Source: a virus. From it: a stretch of 37,247 nucleotides of DNA. The notes below the pieces were generated by a model. That model did not search any database, was not told where the DNA came from, and worked only from the letters and a program-made list of their open reading frames with translations. This document shows, in pieces, positions 31,327-37,247 of this stretch (position 1 is the first letter of the stretch; every line of letters begins with the position of its first letter). The DNA lies in IMG/VR virus record IMGVR_UViG_3300043424_000608, positions 1 through 37,247 of that record; one strand, 5' to 3'. The position numbers were made by a program, and so were the translations under genes.

Positions 31327-33261
31327 ATGAATCTTGGTCCACAGAAAATATCTACTACTTACCAATTAGTGCTAAACCAAAGCGGTGGAGCAGTAACATT
31401 GGGCGATGGTACAACACCAAATTGGATAGGTTCAACTATAGCATCAACAACTGGAACTCAAACAATAAGCGGAGTTAAAACTTTTCAAAATGATACTATT
31501 TTTAATGGAAGTGTTGGAATGGGTACAACTACACCAGATGAAAAACTACATGTTCATGCTGGAGATATTAAAGTATCACGAGGAAGCTATGAAGATTCAC
31601 AATATTTAATTTTAACTACAAATAGTTCTAATGGGGGCGAACTTATATCGTATTCTGCAGCTAATAGTGCTAAGGCATTAAAAATTCAAGCTACTACTAC
31701 TACTGATCATGACCTCGCAACAGCTGGTGATCCATATATATCTTTTAAAACATATGATACTGAAAGAATGCGTATTACTTCTGGTGGATATGTTGGTATA
31801 GGAACTTCATCTCCAGCATGTTCGTTAGATATTGAAGGTGGTATTAGGGTTGATGGTGGTTCTCCTGGAGTTGGAGGTATTTCTAATAATGGCTATGCAT
31901 TTAATTCACCAGGGGATACTGATGCTGGCATGTTTTCTTCTGCAGATGGACAAATAGAATTTTATACAAATAACAGCGAAAGAATAAAAATTTCTGGCGC
32001 TAATGTTGGTATAAATAAATCAAATCCAAATTCAAAATTAGAAGTTGCTGGACAAATCATATCTTCTTCTATAGAAAATAGTGGACATATTAGAATGATT
32101 CAAGGTAACTATGCTACAATTTTTAGAAATGATGGAAGCGATTTTTATTTATTACTTACAGATTCAGGTAAACAATATGGTTCATATAATACTTTAAGAC
32201 CTTTTATAGTAGATATAACTGGTGGTAATGTTCAAATAAATACTAGACTTGGGGTTGGAGTAGCAGATCCAAGTACAAAATTTGAAGTAAATGGTACGGC
32301 AAAAGCAACTACATTACAAAGTGATCGACTTGAAAATACAGAGGGTAATGAAGCTATTCTTTTAGAACCAAGTGATGATTCTATTAGTTTCGTATGTAAT
32401 TCTAATAAAAGAATGCATATTACATCAGCTGGTAAGGTAGGTATTGGAACTACAACTCCATCTTATAGTTTAGATGTTCGTGATGGAGGAATAGCTACGA
32501 TAGGATCATTAAGTGCGCAGTGGCAAGTGAATCAATTTATGTTTGGTGATACAACTCATGAAACAAGGTATTGGATGGGGACTCGTGGTACTGGAGATAA
32601 TAATAATGCGCCGTGGAAATTTTATTATCATGTTACTGGCGCATCACCTACTTATCATGAGATTCTATCAGTATTACCAGATAGTCTAAATTCAACAAAT
32701 TATTCTTTAAAGTTAAAAAGTAGTCAGATTGTTGTGAATTCTAGTAATAATGTTGGTATAGGAACTGGATCTCCAACAGAAAAACTCCATGTAAATGGAA
32801 ACTTAAAAGTAGATGGATTAATTTCAACAAATACAATTACAGCTACTAATGGTTTTGCTATTCCAAATCAATCAGCTAAATTAGCTGCTGATTTTGATAT
32901 GAGAACTAAAGATCAAGTATATAATATATTAAGTATTTCATTAACAGCTGGTACATGGTTGGTAAATGCGCATCTTACATACAATAGAACTAATACTACT
33001 GCAAACAGCGTTCTTTGTAGAATAAGCGATGGAGTAAATCATTATGCATCTGCAGAAGCGTATAGACCAGGAACAGCTAATTTGCCTATTAGTTTACAAG
33101 TGACAACAATTATAACATTAGCATCAGCAACAACAATTATATTACAAGCGCAACAAAATGGAACAAGCGTCACTAATGCTACAACATCTGTAGCAAAAGC
33201 TAGTACGGTCTACGGAGCATCACCTGGGGCCACTCAAATAAATGCAGTAAAAATAGGTTAA
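31327..33261 (+). CDS. Tail fibre / receptor-binding protein with repeated motif (644 aa)
   Basis: The N-terminus (PQKISTTYQLVLNQSGGAVT; TGTQTISGVKTFQNDTIFNG) is typical of phage tail fibres. Six copies of a motif of form vGiGTxxPxxkLxVxG begin near residues 63, 155, 225, 307, 370 and 475, a repeat known from beta-helical or triple-stranded fibre shafts. The C-terminal about 130 residues (from QSAKLAADFDMRTKDQVYNI) form a beta-sandwich like C1q/TNF-type heads and probably trimerise and bind the receptor. It follows the distal tail genes, has a TGTAA motif directly upstream, and its stop overlaps the convergent minus-strand gene by 4 nt. I see no chaperone or peptidase motif. Confidence 0.82.
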   Translation: MNLGPQKISTTYQLVLNQSGGAVTLGDGTTPNWIGSTIASTTGTQTISGVKTFQNDTIFNGSVGMGTTTPDEKLHVHAGDIKVSRGSYEDSQYLILTTNSSNGGELISYSAANSAKALKIQATTTTDHDLATAGDPYISFKTYDTERMRITSGGYVGIGTSSPACSLDIEGGIRVDGGSPGVGGISNNGYAFNSPGDTDAGMFSSADGQIEFYTNNSERIKISGANVGINKSNPNSKLEVAGQIISSSIENSGHIRMIQGNYATIFRNDGSDFYLLLTDSGKQYGSYNTLRPFIVDITGGNVQINTRLGVGVADPSTKFEVNGTAKATTLQSDRLENTEGNEAILLEPSDDSISFVCNSNKRMHITSAGKVGIGTTTPSYSLDVRDGGIATIGSLSAQWQVNQFMFGDTTHETRYWMGTRGTGDNNNAPWKFYYHVTGASPTYHEILSVLPDSLNSTNYSLKLKSSQIVVNSSNNVGIGTGSPTEKLHVNGNLKVDGLISTNTITATNGFAIPNQSAKLAADFDMRTKDQVYNILSISLTAGTWLVNAHLTYNRTNTTANSVLCRISDGVNHYASAEAYRPGTANLPISLQVTTIITLASATTIILQAQQNGTSVTNATTSVAKASTVYGASPGATQINAVKIG

Positions 33262-33644
33262 TAATCTATCTTAACATTTTTGTTTTCAAAAGATTTCATT
33301 TGTTCTGGATGTTTTGCTCCTTTACGTTCTTTTGAATAATTTTCAAAGTATTTTTCTTTAATTGGATCTTTGCCCCCAGCTAACTCTGCACGTTTATTGC
33401 TCATTTCAGCGCTTCTATCTAATAGGTCGCCATATGTGCCTTTTTTGGTTCCTGTTTTTTCAGCAAATTGTTTTGCGCTAAATGGATCTATCTGAGAATC
33501 AATAGATGCACATGGTGAATAGAAAACCCTAATCCAGTCATCTTCATCTCCATTTTCGCCAAAATACTCATGCTTTTCACTCATAGACTGAACAATATCT
33601 CTATGTTCGTCTGTTGATTTTCTTCTGTATGTATAAATTGGCAT
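33258..33644 (-). CDS. FmdB-like small protein without the Cys pairs (128 aa)
   Basis: The N-terminus MPIYTYRR and the motif spacing resemble FmdB-family putative regulatory proteins, which usually carry two CxxC zinc knuckles; here only one Cys (SPCASID) remains, so zinc binding is unlikely. The middle (PFSAKQFAEKTGTKKGTYGDLLDRSAEMSNKRAELAGG) is a conserved-looking helical region known to me from related phage proteins, but its function is unknown. It is the last gene of the right-arm minus-strand series and overlaps the fibre stop by 4 nt. A hairpin terminator (33657-33694) separates it from hsp20, and AGTAATATATAT just before the ATG may be a promoter variant. Confidence 0.6.
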   Translation of the reverse strand: MPIYTYRRKSTDEHRDIVQSMSEKHEYFGENGDEDDWIRVFYSPCASIDSQIDPFSAKQFAEKTGTKKGTYGDLLDRSAEMSNKRAELAGGKDPIKEKYFENYSKERKGAKHPEQMKSFENKNVKIDY

Positions 33645-33656
33645 ATATATATTACT

Positions 33657-33694
33657 ATAAAAAAAACAGGTGAAAATTCAATTCCACCTGTTTT
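33657..33694 (-). terminator. Intrinsic terminator after hsp20
   Basis: On the minus strand AAAACAGGTG (33685-33694) pairs with CACCTGTTTT (33663-33672) around a 12-nt loop and continues into a run of eight T in all. It lies 23 nt after the hsp20 stop and ends the right-arm operon. Reading the other way it also has a T-rich tail, so it may be bidirectional. Confidence 0.85.
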
Positions 33695-33717
33695 CTATTT
33701 TGGATTTTGCTTTAATA

Positions 33718-34038
33718 TTATGCTATTTCTATTTCTAAGCTATCAGTTACTGATTTCTTAGGAAGAGTCAATTTAAGTAATCCATTTTTATATTCCGATT
33801 TAATATGATTAATCGAAACGCAATTATTAAGATTAATAGATAAGTTTTTAGATCTCTCTTCGTTCTTAGCCTTAATCTTAAGGATTTCATCTGTAGCTGT
33901 AATTTTGATATCAGATTTATCATATCCAGCCAATTCTACTTCGGCAGTATAAACATCCCCAACATCTTTAACGAAAGATTTTGGATATGAGTATGAACTG
34001 CCTAATGTTGAAAATAATGTATCGTATAATGTATTCAT
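33718..34038 (-). CDS. Hsp20-family small heat-shock protein (106 aa)
   Basis: A short alpha-crystallin-domain protein: VYTAEVELAGYDKSDIKITA (about 29-48), LKIKAKNEERSK (53-64) and YKNGLLKLTLPKK (82-94) match the core strands and the GxLxxxLPK-type motif of sHSPs. The flanking N- and C-terminal arms are short, so it is smaller than most bacterial sHSPs. Such proteins hold unfolded clients in the cytoplasm and occur in cyanophages and other marine phages, perhaps aiding virion protein folding. It is the next-to-last gene of the minus-strand series, 33 nt after the glycosyltransferase, and is followed by a terminator. No Shine-Dalgarno sequence is obvious. Confidence 0.85.
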   Translation of the reverse strand: MNTLYDTLFSTLGSSYSYPKSFVKDVGDVYTAEVELAGYDKSDIKITATDEILKIKAKNEERSKNLSINLNNCVSINHIKSEYKNGLLKLTLPKKSVTDSLEIEIA

Positions 34039-34071
34039 AGACTTTTGCTATATCAGAAATTATGCCAAGCA

Positions 34072-35151
34072 TTAAACCCCAAAAATACTGGACAAAATGG
34101 CACTAGCTGTATGCTCATATGTCATATTGACCGATAACTTTTGTCCCTCTGAGTTATTTTGTCCCACTTTAATAGTTGCTCTTTCTGTTGCGAGATTAAA
34201 ATCTTCTTCAGTCCAAGTGTAAAAAACACCTTGATTAAATGGATCTCCAGTCTTAAAGAAAGCTCCATCTTCAACAGGCATTTCTCCAGAAGGTTCAACA
34301 AGAATACTGTTTTCATTTGTTGCCCAATCTTTATGAGAGGTTGCATTCAATACAATAGACCATTTGCCAAGAGCGGTTGCATTGAACGCTGGAAGATTCC
34401 AACCTTCGCCGCCACTAAGACCAGTTAGGTCAATATCAATTGCATTAAGAAATTCGTTGACTTCTTTATTTGTCTTAAGATATGGAAGAAAATTAATATT
34501 GGTATATCTTTTACCTTCCAAAACATTCTCAATGATAGCTTGCATTTGCTCTGGTTTAAAAAATGGATTAGTAACACAACAAGTTAATTGATATTTATTA
34601 TCGTTACCATATTTTTTAAGCCAAGACTTAATGATTTTGCCTGTGTGCTTTCTATTCTCAAATTTGCCCATCAATCCAAAATGGATTACGCCTTCAAGAT
34701 ATTTTTTATTAGTTTTGGCAAAATCTTTATCAAATCCCATAGGGATATAAGTTGCGTTTTCACAATCATTAGATAAAAACTTGTCTCTTGAATAGGTTGA
34801 GCTAAAGAAAACTCTATCTTGTGCTTTACAAAGCTGTTTTTCGAGTTCTGTTGGTTCACTGCATTCATAAAATGTCAATAAATTTTGAGTTGGATTCTTT
34901 CTATTTTCACTACCATTAAGATGCCATAGCTTAAAACCTGGAATATCTTTTGATAGATAATCAAATCTTGTATCAATAGATTTCTGCAACCATTGACCAA
35001 AATCTTGAGAGATTTCAAAAGTAGAAATATCAAGATTCCCAATTGGGAAAATTCCAACTTCAATATTTTTCTTATAAAACTCTTTAAGAATGTTTAAAGA
35101 AACATTTCCAAAGCTAAGAGAGTTAAGAGGCGCTTCTACTAGTAGTTTCAT
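34072..35151 (-). CDS. GT-B glycosyltransferase (GT4-like, 359 aa)
   Basis: The N-terminal Rossmann-like half (KLLVEAPLNSLSFGNVSLNIL; IEVGIFPIGN) and the C-terminal donor half (VIHFGLMGKFENRKH at about 155-169; LTGLSGGEGWNLPAFNATALG at about 242-262) fit a GT-B fold, close to family 4-type enzymes. It may decorate phage structural proteins, or modify DNA or host surface sugars; the acceptor is unknown. The ATG at 35151 shares a base with the SSB stop (TGATG); a TTG one codon earlier is in frame but is a less likely start. It is embedded in a nucleotide-metabolism and replication operon, which is unusual for a surface-modifying enzyme. Confidence 0.78.
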   Translation of the reverse strand: MKLLVEAPLNSLSFGNVSLNILKEFYKKNIEVGIFPIGNLDISTFEISQDFGQWLQKSIDTRFDYLSKDIPGFKLWHLNGSENRKNPTQNLLTFYECSEPTELEKQLCKAQDRVFFSSTYSRDKFLSNDCENATYIPMGFDKDFAKTNKKYLEGVIHFGLMGKFENRKHTGKIIKSWLKKYGNDNKYQLTCCVTNPFFKPEQMQAIIENVLEGKRYTNINFLPYLKTNKEVNEFLNAIDIDLTGLSGGEGWNLPAFNATALGKWSIVLNATSHKDWATNENSILVEPSGEMPVEDGAFFKTGDPFNQGVFYTWTEEDFNLATERATIKVGQNNSEGQKLSVNMTYEHTASAILSSIFGV

Positions 35152-35573
35152 CAAAATGGGATGTCTTCTGTGTTGTCTGAAGTATCATTAGATACTTTGA
35201 CATTAGCCTTTTTATTTTCACGATAAGTTGCTTCGCTTTCTGCTGGTCCAGAACCATCTTCCTTCTTTTGAGCAGTATTAAGGAACTTAACCTTATTTGC
35301 ACGAATGAAGTGACGGCTTTGAGTTACTCCTTCTTTATTTGTCCAAGATGACATGCAAAGCTCTCCTTCAATAAGGACTTCTCTACCTTTCTTCAAAAAC
35401 TTGCCACAGGCTTCTGCGGTCTTATCCCACGCTTCACAATCAATAAAGCATTTTGTCTTTGCGTTATTTTCCGATACACAAACTCGCATCATGCAAATTG
35501 ATTTGCCGCTTTGAGTCTGCTTGATTTCTGGGTCTTTTACAAGATATCCTAGTGCTACAATTGTATTAAACAT
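35151..35573 (-). CDS. ssb: Single-stranded DNA-binding protein
   Basis: A 140-residue bacterial-type SSB. The OB-fold (about 1-100) contains MFNTIVALGYLVKDPEIKQTQSGKSIC, CEAWDKTAEACGKFLKKGREVLIEGEL and HFIRANKVKFL. A disordered, charged linker leads to the classical C-terminal tip EDIPF, which binds replication and repair partners. It coats ssDNA during phage replication. The start overlaps the sigma-like gene by 8 nt and the stop overlaps the glycosyltransferase ATG by one base. Several Cys residues in the OB-fold are unusual but no zinc motif is evident. Confidence 0.93.
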   Translation of the reverse strand: MFNTIVALGYLVKDPEIKQTQSGKSICMMRVCVSENNAKTKCFIDCEAWDKTAEACGKFLKKGREVLIEGELCMSSWTNKEGVTQSRHFIRANKVKFLNTAQKKEDGSGPAESEATYRENKKANVKVSNDTSDNTEDIPF

Positions 35574-36135
35574 TTTCTAATTCTTTCTTTGTTTGTTCTA
35601 TAAACTTATTATGAATATTGATGCATCCTTGTATGCTCATCTTAAGTTTTTTCGCAATGCTTTTCCAAGGTGTGAGTTTATTATAATCCGAACCATATCT
35701 CATGTCAATGATTTTTTTCACTCTTTTATCTTCATTCAACTCAGCCAATTTATAAATCTTTTTAAGTATCTCTGAGTTTTGTAAATCTTTTACAAAATCA
35801 TAAGAAGCTTCTTGATCGTTTTGATGATATTCTAAAGGTTCTTCTTTTCTTTTTTTATTTTTATTATATAAATTTAAACATTTCCAACGAGTTTCATTGG
35901 CGAGATAAGTCGGAAACTTAGTATTTAAATTTGGGTTATATTTTAAAGCAGCATTATAAATAGTATAATCTTTATCAGCAATAACATCTGTTTTATTAAC
36001 AAAGTCACAAGAGTCAGATATAATCTTATTAACTATATCCATGTAAATTCCAGAATGCCTATCAATCAATTCTTGAAGACTAAAATTGTCATTTTGCTCT
36101 TTTATTCTATTTATAAGGAGTAAGTCTGCTTCCAT
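35566..36135 (-). CDS. Second sigma-70-family-like factor (189 aa)
   Basis: Region 2-like helices span about 20-92: LQELIDRHSGIYMDIVNKII, then YTIYNAALKYNPNLNTKFPT and ETRWKCLNLYNK, the 'A...y.p..n.kF.tyl....rw.c.N' pattern of sigma factors. A region 4-like helix-turn-helix lies at about 125-185 (KRVKKIIDMRYG to WKSIAKKLKMSIQGCINIHNKFIEQ). A charged linker (NKKRKEEPLEYHQND) separates them. It differs from the factor at 3400 (no Cys4 insert), so two phage promoter classes are possible. It overlaps the dNMP kinase gene by 25 nt and ssb by 8 nt. A DNA-binding regulator without core binding cannot be excluded. Confidence 0.68.
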   Translation of the reverse strand: MEADLLLINRIKEQNDNFSLQELIDRHSGIYMDIVNKIISDSCDFVNKTDVIADKDYTIYNAALKYNPNLNTKFPTYLANETRWKCLNLYNKNKKRKEEPLEYHQNDQEASYDFVKDLQNSEILKKIYKLAELNEDKRVKKIIDMRYGSDYNKLTPWKSIAKKLKMSIQGCINIHNKFIEQTKKELENV

Positions 36136-36701
36136 AGTGAAAATTCTTCTTCACTAATTATATTAGAAATAATTTCAAAAGCAACAGAAATTAATATTTT
36201 TTTATCATCTGTAGTATTCCAAGTAAACGAACAGTCAGAATTTTCTCTTAAAAAGACATTATTTTCAGCTTCATCAGCATTTGCATCTGGGACTTGATTT
36301 CCATTTTCATCAATCCTATCAATAAAAAACATATAACCATTATTTGACTTAACCCAATCGAATTCGTTTTTGAATCTGATATCAGGCACAACAAGAATTG
36401 AGTTTTCTTCAATAGATTCTTGGATTTTTTTAATCCAAATATCTGGATCTAATTTTCTTCTTACGTGTGTCCCCCATGTAACCAAGAATGGTCTAATAAT
36501 ATTTTTCTCCTCTGTTTTTTCTGTGAATACATCAATACCTAAAGTATTAAAAATAAAATCTTTTGATTCTAGTTTTAGTTGATCAGCCAATGCAGATCTT
36601 TTAGCTTTAATACCCATTTCTTGAAAGATATCAAGAAATTGATTACATAAAGTATCTTTCCCACTTCTAGCGGGTCCAGCAATTCCAATTATTGTACTCA
36701 T
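36111..36701 (-). CDS. Deoxynucleoside monophosphate kinase-like (196 aa)
   Basis: A P-loop GPARSGKD at 9-16 (in IIGIAGPARSGKDTL) and the LID/NMP-binding layout (WGTHVRRKLDPDIW at about 75-88; VVPDIRFKNEFDWV at about 103-116) match phage dNMP kinases of the T4 gp1 type. It would phosphorylate dNMPs to dNDPs and raise dNTP supply for phage replication. Its start overlaps the dUTPase stop by 4 nt (ATGA), and its end overlaps the sigma-like gene by 25 nt; the three are one transcription unit. Confidence 0.83.
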   Translation of the reverse strand: MSTIIGIAGPARSGKDTLCNQFLDIFQEMGIKAKRSALADQLKLESKDFIFNTLGIDVFTEKTEEKNIIRPFLVTWGTHVRRKLDPDIWIKKIQESIEENSILVVPDIRFKNEFDWVKSNNGYMFFIDRIDENGNQVPDANADEAENNVFLRENSDCSFTWNTTDDKKILISVAFEIISNIISEEEFSLWKQTYSL

Positions 36702-37201
36702 TGACCTGTGCTACCAAAGCCTCCACTGTTTCTATTGGTTGACTCAAAAGAGTTGACTACTTCAATCATTGGACTAATTGTTTGAGAGAAAACCAACTGT
36801 CCAATCTTATCACCCTTTTTATAAATTTTGTTTTTGTTAATATTCACGCAAAGTTTATTTTTTTCATGCATTTTAAAATCAAGTGGTTGCGGTATGTATT
36901 TAAATCTAAGTTTAATAGTTCCTCTGTATTCATTGTCGATTAGACCAACTGAGTTTGCAAGTACTAGATTGTATTTTGATATAGAAGATCTTGGAAAAAC
37001 ATAAGTATGATATCCGTTTTGTGGCTCAATAATTAAATTAGTTTCATACTCCACATAATCAATTGCAAAATAATCGTCACTATTATCAATAGTGATTCCT
37101 TGAATAAATGGATCTGATGCAGCAATGATATCATAACCAGAGTCAGTTTCATTAGCTGGATACCTTATATTATCTGTACTGTTTACTTTAATTATCGTCA
37201 T
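36698..37201 (-). CDS. dut: dUTPase
   Basis: A 167-residue trimeric dUTPase with all five conserved motifs: I ANETDSGYDI (16-25), II PRSSI (70-74), III NSVGLIDNEYRGTIK (83-97), IV KGDKIGQLV (129-137) and V RNSGGFGSTG (157-166). It hydrolyses dUTP to dUMP and pyrophosphate, keeping uracil out of DNA and feeding thymidylate synthesis. It is the first right-arm minus-strand gene in the window; its upstream region (37202-37247) reaches the window edge and shows only a weak CATAAT-like element, so the promoter may lie further upstream. Its stop overlaps the dNMP kinase ATG. Confidence 0.95.
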   Translation of the reverse strand: MTIIKVNSTDNIRYPANETDSGYDIIAASDPFIQGITIDNSDDYFAIDYVEYETNLIIEPQNGYHTYVFPRSSISKYNLVLANSVGLIDNEYRGTIKLRFKYIPQPLDFKMHEKNKLCVNINKNKIYKKGDKIGQLVFSQTISPMIEVVNSFESTNRNSGGFGSTGQ

Positions 37202-37247
37202 TTGTTTCTCTGTCTATTATGTTTAATAAATTAGATGATAGTGTATG

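Noticed and set aside
35152-35154. TTG as start of the glycosyltransferase
   Set aside because: The next codon is an ATG that overlaps the SSB stop, a more usual coupling.

Overview
The window looks like about 36 kb of an AT-rich, double-stranded DNA tailed-phage genome (Caudoviricetes, probably a long-tailed siphovirus-type virion), joined at its left end to about 0.8 kb of G+C-rich sequence of a different character. The phage assignment rests on recognisable hallmark proteins: large terminase, portal, capsid maturation protease, HK97-type capsid protein, neck and connector proteins, a 2,743-residue tape measure protein, a tail fibre, PhoH, two sigma-like factors, SSB, a dNMP kinase and dUTPase. 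No integrase, tRNA, rRNA, CRISPR array or insertion sequence was seen. The host cannot be named. Many genes lack a clear Shine-Dalgarno sequence, and several have a promoter-like element only 4-17 nt before the start codon, so near-leaderless messages are likely.

Layout. 1-187: nine-plus copies of a G-rich 20-bp tandem repeat running off the window edge. 238-857: two small minus-strand genes (58 and 110 residues), each followed by the same 20-nt GAAA-tetraloop hairpin; the second has a good sigma70-type promoter. 858-1115: non-coding, with palindromes and a 21-nt direct repeat. 1116-7952 (+): a tail-tube-like protein, PhoH, a membrane/coiled-coil protein, a zinc-ribbon protein, a sigma-like factor with a Cys4 insert, a possible small terminase, a zinc-finger/ERCC4 nuclease and the large terminase. 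7999-14835 (+): portal, an acidic protein, a protease-scaffold fusion, a decoration-like protein, the major capsid protein, an unknown protein and a head-tail adaptor. 14916-17976 (-): an inverted block with stopper, neck, tail-completion and tail-tube candidates. 18022-33261 (+): a small unknown gene, two tail-chaperone candidates, the tape measure protein, three distal tail proteins and the fibre. 33258-37201 (-): dUTPase, dNMP kinase, a second sigma-like factor, SSB, glycosyltransferase, Hsp20 and an FmdB-like protein, read from the right edge leftwards.

How it fits together. The minus-strand right arm supplies nucleotide metabolism, replication and possibly transcriptional switching. The plus-strand arm supplies packaging, head and tail. 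A TGTAAATA-like motif sits just upstream of the first gene after most intergenic gaps. It resembles the T4 late promoter TATAAATA, and one of the two phage sigma-like proteins may read it. Strong hairpin terminators follow the capsid gene and lie between the convergent adaptor and tail-tube genes.

Most interesting points: (i) the TGTAAATA promoter family paired with phage-encoded sigma-like factors; (ii) a tape measure protein that appears to carry embedded enzyme domains (an M15-type peptidase and a candidate PD-(D/E)xK nuclease) among repeated FIPNFA linkers; (iii) four tail-tube-like paralogues spread across the window, three of them sharing a fixed-spacing signature; (iv) a zinc-finger/ERCC4 nuclease translationally coupled to the large terminase; (v) the composition break and repeats at the left end. 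All family calls are by eye from sequence; no database search was possible.
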